A stretch of 64,000 bases of DNA from Ruminococcus sp. (lineage in GTDB: Bacteria; Bacillota; Clostridia; Oscillospirales; Ruminococcaceae): assembly GCF_017650195.1 (NCBI RefSeq), contig NZ_JAGCFH010000154.1, forward strand, positions 1-64,000, read 5' to 3'. Positions 35,240 to 42,868 of the stretch are shown piece after piece (within the stretch, counting starts at the first letter, position 1; each line of letters begins with the position of its first letter). Under the pieces are notes generated by a model that had not been told where the DNA came from, did no database searches, and was given only the letters and a program-made list of their open reading frames with translations. Made by a program: the position numbers and the translations under genes.

Positions 35240-35770
35240 TTACTGATTTGCTTCTTTTCTTCTGATAGCGTCGTCTTTGAGCTGACAGTTTCTGATCTCG
35301 TTTAGGACGCGCTGATAGAGAACGTAGAATGTACGGAGCTCTTTCTCCTCCTCTGGGATAAGTCCTTCGGCGATCTGAGTTTTGTATACTCCGCCCTTTG
35401 TGAGAAGGAAGATATTGTTTGTCTTGCCCTTGGGGAGGTCATAAGCCTTTGTCTTTTCAGCCTTGGGCATTAGCTGACCTGCATTTGCAACAAGAGCGTG
35501 AGCAGCCTGAACGAGGTTTCTGTACCTCTGTGAAGCGCCTGTGTACTCACCGCCATTGTTGAAGTAGATATTTGCAGCTCCGTTGATGAAGCATACCATA
35601 GTTGTGAGCACATCAGCGGACATGGGGATATCAATAACTACTCCGAAAACGTCGTCTTTTTTTAGCTTGACGATACTGTTGAAGTACTCGGCGGGAAAGT
35701 TAATAGCCTGTCCTCTTGTCATGAGATATTTCTGTGTGACATTATATCTGTCTGTCATTCTGTTTGGCAT
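35240..35770 (-). CDS. Conserved protein of unknown function
   Basis: A 176-residue soluble protein I do not recognise. It has no signal peptide or membrane segment. It shows FGVVIDIPMSADVLTTMVCF in the middle and a basic C-terminus (LKDDAIRRKEANQ). It lies 12 bases upstream of trpS and 37 bases downstream of the aminotransferase, so it is likely co-transcribed. AAAGGA precedes the ATG at 35770; ATG 35758 is an alternative. Confidence 0.75.
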   Translation of the reverse strand: MPNRMTDRYNVTQKYLMTRGQAINFPAEYFNSIVKLKKDDVFGVVIDIPMSADVLTTMVCFINGAANIYFNNGGEYTGASQRYRNLVQAAHALVANAGQLMPKAEKTKAYDLPKGKTNNIFLLTKGGVYKTQIAEGLIPEEEKELRTFYVLYQRVLNEIRNCQLKDDAIRRKEANQ

Positions 35771-35807
35771 AGTGGTTTATCCTTTCAGTGTAATTTCTTT
35801 TTTATTA

Positions 35808-37001
35808 TCAATCGAGCATTTCCTTTGTCATACGGGCAAGGATGTCCATGCCCTTCTTTATCTGCTCGTTTGTAGGCGTAGAATAATTGAGTCTAAACGA
35901 GTGGCTAACCTCGTCCTGCTCTATGCTGAACGAATTTCCTGGAACGACTGCTATCTTGTATTCCTGAACAGCCTTCTTGCAAAAATCGTTCATGTTGCAG
36001 TTCTCGGGGAGGTCACACCATACGAAAAGGCCACCCTGAGGCTTGATGTATTTTATTTTCTTTGAGAACTCATTGTCTATATATCCGCACATAAGGTCGC
36101 ACTTTTCCTTGTATATAGCGCGGAGCTTCTTAAAATGTGCTTCTCTGTCAACGGTGGACATGAACCTGTAGGATACTACCTGAGCCCACATATTTGAGTG
36201 AACGTCAGCGACTTGCTTGCAGACCACCATTTTCTGTATTACCGGCGAGGGAGCAGAGCAGTAGCCTGTTCTGAAGCCGGAGGATATTATTTTTGAGAAG
36301 GTGCTGGAGTATATTACTCTGCCCTCGGTGTCGAAGCTCTTTATGCAGGGAACATTCTCACCTGCGAAGCGGAGCTCGCCGTAGGGGTCGTCTTCAAGTA
36401 TTATGAAGTCATACTTGCATGCAAGGTCATATACAGCCTTTCTCTTTGCAAGTGACATAGTTTTGCCTGTGGGATTCTGAAAGTTGGGTATAACGTAGAG
36501 AAGCTTGACGTTCTTCTCTGTTTTGAGAGCGCTTTCCAGCTTTTCCAGGTCGATGCCGTCGTTTTCCATTTCTATACCTTTGAGGTGAACGTTATATGAG
36601 CGGAAAGCGTTGAGGGAGCCTATGAAGCTCGGAGACTCAACTAGCAAAGTATCTCCCTCGTTAAGGAGCACCTTGCAGGCGAGCTCGTTAGCCTGCTGAC
36701 CGCCCGATGTTATGATGAGATCGTCAAATTCCTTATGAAAGCAGCCCTTTTCTGTCATCCAGCCCTTTAGGAGATCACGGAGGGGAGTATAGCCCTCGGT
36801 CACGCTGTACTGCAAAGCAAGTATGGGATCGTCCCTGAGAAGCTCAGCGGAGATCTCTGCTATTCTTTCCTTGGGGAAAGCCTCGGGAGCAGGGTTTCCT
36901 GCCGCGAAGGATATTACCTCCGGATCTGCCGTGAATTTAAGTATTTCTCTGATAGCTGATGCCTGAAGCTTGCTTACCTTATCTGAGAATTTATATTCCA
37001 T
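35808..37001 (-). CDS. PLP-dependent aminotransferase (class I/II, 2-aminoadipate/aromatic type)
   Basis: A 397-residue aminotransferase with PLP motifs: SGGQQANEL near residue 95, IPNFQNPTGKTM, LEDDPYGELRF, and the Schiff-base lysine in YSSTFSKIISSGFRTGY near residue 232. It belongs to the MocR/LysN-like branch but has no DNA-binding domain. The substrate is probably aromatic or branched 2-oxo acids; with trpS next door and the arylpyruvate genes at 54685 an aromatic role is tempting but unproven. The leader 37002-37130 has small hairpins (GTCC/GGAC, GAGC/GCTC). Confidence 0.88.
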   Translation of the reverse strand: MEYKFSDKVSKLQASAIREILKFTADPEVISFAAGNPAPEAFPKERIAEISAELLRDDPILALQYSVTEGYTPLRDLLKGWMTEKGCFHKEFDDLIITSGGQQANELACKVLLNEGDTLLVESPSFIGSLNAFRSYNVHLKGIEMENDGIDLEKLESALKTEKNVKLLYVIPNFQNPTGKTMSLAKRKAVYDLACKYDFIILEDDPYGELRFAGENVPCIKSFDTEGRVIYSSTFSKIISSGFRTGYCSAPSPVIQKMVVCKQVADVHSNMWAQVVSYRFMSTVDREAHFKKLRAIYKEKCDLMCGYIDNEFSKKIKYIKPQGGLFVWCDLPENCNMNDFCKKAVQEYKIAVVPGNSFSIEQDEVSHSFRLNYSTPTNEQIKKGMDILARMTKEMLD

Positions 37002-37280
37002 GATAAAAACCAGCCTTTCGTCTGTTTGGTATTGTATTAGTTGAGCTATGCTCCGTCCTTTTCGGACATAAATGCATCACGTTACGTTCCTTTTGCACAG
37101 TCTTTCATAACATTATAACACATTATTCTAAAAATAGCAACAATCGCGGAGAAAAAAATCCTGCTATTTTATTTGTAGCGCTAACTTCAGAGCTGTACTT
37201 CATAATTAAGGCGACTGCAACATATATTTTTGTAAAAAGGAATTTTTGATACCAAAAGGTCAAAAAGGAGGTGTTTCGGA

Positions 37281-38879
37281 CTGAAAAGTCAGAATTTCAT
37301 CAAGGGTTCAATTATACTGATGATATCGGCAACAGCGGCAAAGCTGCTGGGAGTTGTGTTCAGGATACCGCTGACGAATATGCTTGGCGGCATAGGCATG
37401 GGCTATTTCAGCTGTGCATACAGCCTCTTCATGCCGATATACGCTCTTACCGTAACAGGTATAAGTTCCGCAGTGGCGCGTTTGACCGCACAAAGCGTTG
37501 CACTCGGTATGTATTCCAATGTCGCGAAGCTGCGCCGTGAAGCTCTTATACTATTTACAGCAGTGGGACTTGCGGGAAGTATGCTGATACTGTTTCTTGC
37601 CAAGCCATTTAGCCTTTATTTTACAGGCGGTACGGAGGCTGCGGCGGCGGTGACGCTCATAGCCCCGTCGGTATTGTTCGGGTGCATAACGGCAGTGGAG
37701 CGCGGCTATTACGAGGGCATGAGCAATATGTATCCCACAGCCGTTTCACAGGTGGCAGAGGGGATAATAAGGACAGTAGCAGGACTCCTGCTGTGTAGTT
37801 TTGTCACAGCTCATCCGCGCACAGTCTTGAGGCTATTTTCTGGCGTTACGGATATACGCGGAGCAGCTGCTGCGGCAGGTATACTTGGCGTTACACTATC
37901 AACAGCCGGAGCAGTGCTTTTCTTTGGAATAATAAGGTTATTTTTCCGTGTTCCTAACGGAGGAGAGCATCATACCATGAGCAGTAGAGCCATTGCGGGG
38001 GAGCTTTTTTTCACAGCCCTCCCGATGGGGGTGAGCGCTCTTGTGACTAATCTCACGGCTATTGTGGATATGTGGACAGTGATATGGTGCATATCACGCT
38101 TCGGAAGCAGAATTGAAGCTCCTACAGGCATATCCGCAAGCCAGTTGCCCCATTTCATATACGGATCCTTTGCAGGCATAGCCCTTACGGTTTTTAGTCT
38201 TGTGCCGTCGGTTACGAATATGCTTGGCAAGGGAGCCCTTACCTGCATAGCTTCAGCCCGTGAGAGCGGTGACAGGAAAGCCCTCGAACGCGGCACCGTG
38301 CAGGCTCTCCTGACATCGACAGTCATAGCTGTACCCTCGGCAGCCGGGATATTTGTACTCTCTCCGCAGATACTGGGTTTTCTCTATCCTCGGCAGCCTG
38401 ATGAAGCAGCTCTGTGTGTGGCGCCGCTCAGGTATCTCATGGCTGGCATGGTCTGTCTCTGTGTGTCCTATCCACTTTTCAGTATGCTTCAGGCGGTGGG
38501 AAAGCCTGCTGCGCCGCTGAAAATAATGCTTGTCGGGACGGCAGTGAAGCTTATCTTCAATCTCCTTTTGATACCATTCATGGGGGTTGACGGAGCAGCG
38601 CTCTCCACCTCTGTGAGCTATGTTTTTATCCTTACGAAAGCTCTGTGGATATACATCAGAGCCTCGGGAGTCAGGCTTGGCTTTTCCCATTTCGGAAAGG
38701 TGCTGTACGCAGGGGCAATGTGCGGTGGTTCGGCTTACCTTACAGCCTGTGCAGCTGAACGCTTTGAATTGCCATTATTTGCAATTATATGTGGCTCTGC
38801 GGCAGTCGGGGGCACGGTATATTTGCTGTTTCTGAGGTTCCTTTCAGCAAGTCTGAAAAGTTGCTCCTGCGGCGATTAG
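37281..38879 (+). CDS. SpoVB/MurJ-type polysaccharide flippase, apparently starting with CTG
   Basis: A 532-residue membrane protein with about 14 helices of the MOP superfamily (SpoVB, MurJ, RfbX), which flips lipid-linked glycan precursors. The best SD in the region, AAGGAGGTG at 37265-37273, lies 7 bases before an in-frame CTG at 37281. From there the protein begins (L/M)KSQNFIKGSIILMISAT, exactly the family N-terminus with a complete first helix. The first ATG at 37320 has no SD and would cut that helix. RIPLTNMLGGIGMGYF and GYYEGMSNMYPTAVSQV are family motifs. The physiological substrate is unknown. Confidence 0.88.
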   Translation: MKSQNFIKGSIILMISATAAKLLGVVFRIPLTNMLGGIGMGYFSCAYSLFMPIYALTVTGISSAVARLTAQSVALGMYSNVAKLRREALILFTAVGLAGSMLILFLAKPFSLYFTGGTEAAAAVTLIAPSVLFGCITAVERGYYEGMSNMYPTAVSQVAEGIIRTVAGLLLCSFVTAHPRTVLRLFSGVTDIRGAAAAAGILGVTLSTAGAVLFFGIIRLFFRVPNGGEHHTMSSRAIAGELFFTALPMGVSALVTNLTAIVDMWTVIWCISRFGSRIEAPTGISASQLPHFIYGSFAGIALTVFSLVPSVTNMLGKGALTCIASARESGDRKALERGTVQALLTSTVIAVPSAAGIFVLSPQILGFLYPRQPDEAALCVAPLRYLMAGMVCLCVSYPLFSMLQAVGKPAAPLKIMLVGTAVKLIFNLLLIPFMGVDGAALSTSVSYVFILTKALWIYIRASGVRLGFSHFGKVLYAGAMCGGSAYLTACAAERFELPLFAIICGSAAVGGTVYLLFLRFLSASLKSCSCGD

Positions 38880-38981
38880 TGGAATTTTGTTGACGTAGCC
38901 ACATAGAGAGATTATTTCTGTTGAAAACAGTCAAAAAAGCTGATTCTCATTGTTGTTATCTCTGAAAAGTAGTGAACCGCG

Positions 38982-39010
38982 TTGCAAAAATGTGTGAAAT
39001 ATGCTATAAT
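38982..39010 (+). promoter_or_regulatory. Promoter of the cohesin-dockerin gene
   Basis: TTGCAA, 17-bp spacer, TATAAT, 45 bases before the start. Confidence 0.8.
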
Positions 39011-39054
39011 GATAACAAGGGAAGAACCTGTTCGGGGACAGGGGAGGTATTAAA

Positions 39055-40002
39055 ATGAAAGGAACAATAATCAGATTTATATCAGCTGGGGCGGCATTAT
39101 TAATGATACTTGCACCCTCTATAACAAGAGTATATGCAGGACGTGCAGCAGGAGACCCGTACAAGCTGGAAAGCGGGCTGGATCCGGAAAATTCAAAAAT
39201 CAAGCCAATACTGTCGTTAAGTCAGATTGAGCTTCCGCTGAATAAGGCGAAGGAAGAACCCGAACAGAGTATAGAACTGACAGTTACTGGAGCAGAGGGT
39301 AAGTATGCTTCCACAGGACTACACGTGAAGTTCGACGACAGGCTTGAGATACTGAAAGACGATGGCGATTATGCCACAAGTGGTCCGGCTCTTAAGAGGA
39401 TAGGAATGATAGATTCTTCACCCGACTGGCTGGATGAGAACAACGTACCACATGGTGTGTTCGTAATGACAGGTGCTTCTTCCAACAAGGGCAGGGATGG
39501 CGTTATGTGGACATTCCTGCTAAGGCTTCCGGATGACATACAGGTAGGCGACGTATATCCAATAGAGATATACTATCAGAAGGGAAAAAGTTCGGGCGAT
39601 CTGTTCACCGACCTTTTACAGGATAAGGAAGGCAGACTTATGGATGCATGGGTATTCACACATGGTATTGAGCAGGGCTATATAAAAATAACCGAGGAAG
39701 AGCCGACAACTGTTCCTGAGCCTGTCATAAAGGTGAAGAAGGGCGACCCTAACGGTGACGGTATAATTGATGCGGTAGACGCTTCGTATATGATGGCTAA
39801 TTATGCTAAGATTTCCACAGGCGTATATGAGCCTGATATAGAGGATATCATGACGTGCGACGTTAACGACGACGGCATGATGGATGCTGTAGACGCATCT
39901 ATAGTGCTTGCGTACTATGCTTATGTATCGTCTGGCGGAACAGACGAATTTGAAGTCTTTTTAGAAACTCAAATGTTCCTACGGCAAGCCATAGACAGAT
40001 AG
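39055..40002 (+). CDS. ScaE-like cohesin fused to a dockerin (adaptor scaffoldin)
   Basis: A 315-residue secreted protein. Signal peptide about 1-30; cohesin about 45-220, closely similar to the ScaE cohesin (GRAAGDPYKL, EGKYASTGLHVKFDDRLE, ASSNKGRDGVMWTFLLRLPD, DAWVFTHGIEQGYIKI); short linker; then a regular two-repeat dockerin about 229-300 with two canonical Ca-loops (DPNGDGIIDAVDAS and DVNDDGMMDAVDAS). Where ScaE has a sorting signal, this protein has a dockerin, so it should bridge an X-dockerin protein to another cohesin. It resembles in layout the ScaF/ScaH-type scaffoldins I recall from FD-1. GGGGAGG precedes the ATG. Confidence 0.9.
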   Translation: MKGTIIRFISAGAALLMILAPSITRVYAGRAAGDPYKLESGLDPENSKIKPILSLSQIELPLNKAKEEPEQSIELTVTGAEGKYASTGLHVKFDDRLEILKDDGDYATSGPALKRIGMIDSSPDWLDENNVPHGVFVMTGASSNKGRDGVMWTFLLRLPDDIQVGDVYPIEIYYQKGKSSGDLFTDLLQDKEGRLMDAWVFTHGIEQGYIKITEEEPTTVPEPVIKVKKGDPNGDGIIDAVDASYMMANYAKISTGVYEPDIEDIMTCDVNDDGMMDAVDASIVLAYYAYVSSGGTDEFEVFLETQMFLRQAIDR

Positions 40003-40005
40003 AAA

Positions 40006-40033
40006 AGAAAGCCCGCTGACTGCGGGCTTTCTT
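40006..40033. terminator. Bidirectional terminator
   Basis: AGAAAGCCCGC / GCGGGCTTTCT with a short loop, between convergent genes ending at 40002 and 40040. Confidence 0.9.
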
Positions 40034-40039
40034 ATATCC

Positions 40040-40657
40040 TTATTTTTTAAGAACCGATGGATCGGGAGAACTGATATCGTCAGCAGTCACGGCAAACTTT
40101 ATTACTGTGCCTTTGTCGTTGGGGTTACTTCCGGTTGGGAAGAAGCATACAGTGAAATCCTTCATGTCCTTTTTGAGTATGAAGCCTCCCACGATGCCGC
40201 TGAACTGTCCGTTTGACGGGATATCAAAGGGATCAAGGAAGTATTTGTCGCTTTTGAAGAGGCTTTCTGCATAGAGCTGACTGCGCACGTCGGAGTATAT
40301 ATCCGTACCGTCAGCAAGCTGTATATAGAAGTTGTTCAGAGTGCTGAGGGTATAGGCTGTATCCGTGTTGTTCTTGAGGTCGATATCGAAGTATATGAAC
40401 TGCTCGTTATCGCTGGTTTCGGGGACTATTATAGACTTTAGTGTGAAAGAGGTATCGTTCTCGGTTATCTCGCTTCCGATAACTCCCTTTATCTCGTGTG
40501 AGCCGATAGGATTCACGGGAGTCGTATTCTTTGTGGGGATTATATCCTCTATCGGGATATCGTTGTTATTGCTTTTGCCTTTATCCATACAGCCTGCGGA
40601 AACTGCAGCTGTTATACAAGCTGCAAGAACTAGTGCAGCAGCTTTTTTTATTTTCAT
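40040..40657 (-). CDS. DUF4352-type lipoprotein
   Basis: A 205-residue lipoprotein: lipobox AVSAGCMDK (Cys 23), a Pro/Asn/Thr-rich spacer, and a C-terminal domain (about 60-200) with FTLKSIIVPETSDNEQFIYFDIDLKNNTDTAY-like pattern typical of DUF4352 (Telomeric repeat-binding factor 2-like name is misleading). The function is unknown; such domains occur in many Firmicutes lipoproteins. It has its own upstream region with a small ACCGC/GCGGT hairpin at 40682-40694. Confidence 0.72.
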   Translation of the reverse strand: MKIKKAAALVLAACITAAVSAGCMDKGKSNNNDIPIEDIIPTKNTTPVNPIGSHEIKGVIGSEITENDTSFTLKSIIVPETSDNEQFIYFDIDLKNNTDTAYTLSTLNNFYIQLADGTDIYSDVRSQLYAESLFKSDKYFLDPFDIPSNGQFSGIVGGFILKKDMKDFTVCFFPTGSNPNDKGTVIKFAVTADDISSPDPSVLKK

Positions 40658-40795
40658 TGTTTTATCCTCCGTTGTATCATGGACCGCTATGCGGTATTAT
40701 GTTATTTAAAGCACATATAGTATATCACAACTGTGCATTAAATGTCAAGTGATGGTCGTTTATTGCGGAAAAACGAAAAAAATTCACAAGCCCAC

Positions 40796-40824
40796 TTGAA
40801 AACATAGTAAACCTATGGTATAAT
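40796..40824 (+). promoter_or_regulatory. Promoter of the Rrf2 gene with an inverted repeat in the spacer
   Basis: TTGAAA, 17-bp spacer, TATAAT with an extended TGG. The spacer contains CATAG-TAAAC-CTATG (40803-40817), a candidate operator for autoregulation. Confidence 0.75.
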
Positions 40825-40861
40825 AGAGTGCATAACGGACCGAAAGGAAGTGCAGCACTTT

Positions 40862-41296
40862 ATGAAGATCTCTACCAAAGGAAGATACGCACTGCGAATG
40901 CTCTATGACCTTGCTCTGCATAGTGAAGAGGGATATGTGTCCCTAAAAGATATAGCCGACAGGCAGGGTATATCCAAGAAGTATCTAGAACAGATAGTAC
41001 CCTTGCTGAACAAGACGGGACTTCTCAGGACAAACCGCGGAAACAAAGGCGGATATATGCTTTCCGGAAAAGCTGAAGAGGTAACTGTAGGTGATGTCCT
41101 AAGAGCTACAGAGGGAAGTCTTGCTCCCGTCGCCTGTCTTGAATTTGAACCCAATGAGTGTCCGAGGGTCGGAGAATGCTCGACACTATACATATGGGAG
41201 GGGCTGTACAAGGCAGTGAACGACTATCTTGACAGTGTAACTCTCCGGGATATTATCGAGCACGGACAGGGGTTGACCGGAGATTACTGTATATAA
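40862..41296 (+). CDS. Rrf2-family transcriptional regulator (CymR/IscR/NsrR-like)
   Basis: A 144-residue winged-helix regulator: MKISTKGRYALRMLYDLAL, VSLKDIADRQGISKKYLEQI and NRGNKGGYML are the family motifs. Three cysteines near residues 92-106 (CLEFEPNECPRVGEC) have x7 and x5 spacing, which matches NsrR-type Fe-S proteins and fits a cluster sensor. CymR, which lacks them, regulates cysteine synthesis with CysK; here cysK is the convergent neighbour, so control of cysteine or Fe-S supply is plausible. ATG 40862 gives the standard start. The SD (AAAGGAAG) is about 12 bases away. Confidence 0.9.
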   Translation: MKISTKGRYALRMLYDLALHSEEGYVSLKDIADRQGISKKYLEQIVPLLNKTGLLRTNRGNKGGYMLSGKAEEVTVGDVLRATEGSLAPVACLEFEPNECPRVGECSTLYIWEGLYKAVNDYLDSVTLRDIIEHGQGLTGDYCI

Positions 41297-41586
41297 CGAA
41301 ATGGCAAACAAATAACCGAGAGTATGGCAGCAGCTTCTCACTTGCATGACTATGAACTGTTTTTGCAGAGTATTGATTATTCGGTTTCAAAGCTTGTTAT
41401 TATGCTTAAAGACTTGAAGGAATGTTCTGCTGAGCTTGAGATATGCCAATTTTGGGCGTTTATTTTCGTTCACAATGAGCCATGAGGAGAGAGAAGCTAT
41501 CTGAGATACTTGATGTCGATGATAAAAAAGGTTATGTCTTTTGAGCTCAATTCGTGAGACATCATAACTGTTCAATCTAAGTAAAT
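41297..41586. other. Intergenic stretch without assignable gene
   Basis: The 290 bases between the Rrf2 gene and the palindrome at 41587 contain only short open frames on both strands (for example a 46-codon frame from ATG 41324, without SD). None resembles a family I know. It could be a decayed gene; I see nothing supportable. Confidence 0.4.
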
Positions 41587-41646
41587 AAAAAGCCATAGAG
41601 AAGGCAGTTCAAGTCAAAAAATTTGACGCTTTCCCTATGGCTTTTT
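41587..41646. terminator. Nested 60-bp inverted repeat between convergent genes
   Basis: Outer arms AAAAAGCCATAGAGAAGGC and its near-complement ending in CCTATGGCTTTTT (two mismatches), enclosing a second hairpin GTCAAA-AAA-TTTGAC. A and T runs at both ends suit a bidirectional terminator for the Rrf2 and cysK genes, but its size also suggests a small palindromic element. Confidence 0.75.
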
Positions 41647-41683
41647 GCTGTTGCCAGCTGTGAAAGTGTATGTGAAAAAAGAA

Positions 41684-42610
41684 TCATTCAAACATTGGTG
41701 TGGAGAGGTAACGCTCGCCAGTATCAGGAAGCAGAGCAACGATGGTTTTGCCCTTGTTTTCCGGACGTTTTGCAAGCTGTATAGCAGCCCATATAGCTGC
41801 ACCGGATGAGATTCCAACGAGTACGCCCTCGTTTCTGACGATGTTCTTTCCTGCTTCAAAAGCATCCTCGTTTGATACAGTTATGATCTCGTCATATATC
41901 TTGGTATTGAGCGTCTCCGGAACAAAGCCTGCGCCGATACCCTGTATCTTATGTGGGCCTGCTTTGCCCTCGGAGAGTACAGGCGAGCTTTTGGGCTCAA
42001 CTGCAACTATCTTAACATCAGGATTCTTGGATTTAAGGTAAGCGCCTGTGCCACTGACGGTACCGCCGGTACCTACGCCCGAAACGAAGATATCAACCTT
42101 TCCGTCGGTATCCTCCCATATCTCAACGCCTGTTGTCTTTTCGTGTATAGCAGGGTGTGCAGGGTTTGTGTATTGTGAAGGTATAAAGCTGCCCTTGATC
42201 TCCTGAGCCAGCTCCTCAGCCTTGGCTATAGCGCCCTTCATGCCCTTTGTGCCGTCTGTGAGGACAAGTTCCGCACCGTATGCCTTCATGAGGTTGCGAC
42301 GCTCAATGCTCATGGTCTCAGGCATTGTGATGATAAGACGGTAGCCTCTTGAAGCTGCAACAGAAGCAAGACCTATACCGGTATTTCCGCTGGTGGGCTC
42401 GATGATAACGCTGCCCTCTTTGAGTATACCCTTAGCCTCCGCGTCATCTATCATAGCCTTTGCAACTCTGTCCTTAACGCTTCCTGCCGGGTTGAAGTAT
42501 TCAAGCTTGGCAAGGATCGTAGCGTTTAACTCATGTGCCTTTTCAGTATTTGTGAGTTCGAGAAGGGGAGTACCGCCGATGAGGTCTGTGATCTTCTTAT
42601 AAACTTTCAT
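41684..42610 (-). CDS. cysK: Cysteine synthase A (O-acetylserine sulfhydrylase)
   Basis: A 308-residue PLP enzyme that makes cysteine from O-acetylserine and sulfide. It has the PLP lysine motif [11 protein letters not shown] near residue 41, [11 protein letters not shown] near residue 69, and [12 protein letters not shown], all canonical. AAAGGAGAT precedes the ATG. The 5' region has a consensus promoter, a 12-codon leader reading frame with two adjacent Cys codons, and alternative RNA pairings that reach the SD, suggesting cysteine-responsive control. Confidence 0.97.
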   Translation of the reverse strand: MKVYKKITDLIGGTPLLELTNTEKAHELNATILAKLEYFNPAGSVKDRVAKAMIDDAEAKGILKEGSVIIEPTSGNTGIGLASVAASRGYRLIITMPETMSIERRNLMKAYGAELVLTDGTKGMKGAIAKAEELAQEIKGSFIPSQYTNPAHPAIHEKTTGVEIWEDTDGKVDIFVSGVGTGGTVSGTGAYLKSKNPDVKIVAVEPKSSPVLSEGKAGPHKIQGIGAGFVPETLNTKIYDEIITVSNEDAFEAGKNIVRNEGVLVGISSGAAIWAAIQLAKRPENKGKTIVALLPDTGERYLSTPMFE

Positions 42611-42730
42611 AATAATATCTCCTTTATAGGTATTTATTGTTTTGTCATGTCTGAGATGCGCTTAAAAGCGACAACATCGCTTTATATAACTGGTATGCAT
42701 AAAATACCTCCAAGCAATATTTATATCACC
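42611..42730 (-). promoter_or_regulatory. cysK leader with mutually exclusive pairings
   Basis: Along the minus-strand RNA: segment 1 AAGCGA and segment 2 TCGCTT (both inside the leader frame, flanking the Cys codons) pair perfectly. Segment 2 can instead pair with AAGCGC just after the leader stop. ATCTC immediately downstream can pair with GAGAT of the cysK SD. AGGTATTT at the leader SD is the exact complement of AAATACCT just before the cysK SD. There is no T run after the 2-3 hairpin, so control would be translational rather than by termination. Confidence 0.55.
42662..42700 (-). CDS. Cysteine-codon leader peptide of cysK (12 residues)
   Basis: A short reading frame ATG 42700 to TAA 42662, peptide MHTSYIKRCCRF, preceded by a perfect GGAGG six bases before the ATG (42707-42711). 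It ends 51 bases before the cysK start. Two consecutive Cys codons lie between the arms of a hairpin. Cys-rich leader peptides that regulate sulfur genes are known in mycobacteria; I know of none described for Ruminococcus. The function is inferred from position and content. Confidence 0.6.
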   Translation of the reverse strand: MHTSYIKRCCRF

Positions 42731-42750
42731 TATATGTTTGGTATGATTAT

Positions 42751-42779
42751 ATTATAACAACTAAATTTACATTTGTCAA
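42751..42779 (-). promoter_or_regulatory. cysK promoter
   Basis: Minus-strand TTGACA (42774-42779), 17-bp spacer, TATAAT (42751-42756): full consensus. Confidence 0.88.
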
Positions 42780-42813
42780 CCCTTTTTTTAAAAAAACACA
42801 TACAACAAAAAAA

Positions 42814-42846
42814 TCCGGGAGCGATCTTTGTGGGACCGCTTCCGGA
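42814..42846 (-). terminator. Terminator after the cohesin-like lipoprotein
   Basis: Read on the minus strand, TCCGGAAGCG pairs with CGCTCCCGGA (one mismatch), followed by seven T residues. Confidence 0.85.
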
Positions 42847-42868
42847 CTTGTATCATTCAGATTGTTTA

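Noticed and set aside
37002..37280. T-box upstream of the aminotransferase-trpS unit
   Set aside because: The conserved T-box sequence and specifier architecture are absent; only small hairpins are seen.
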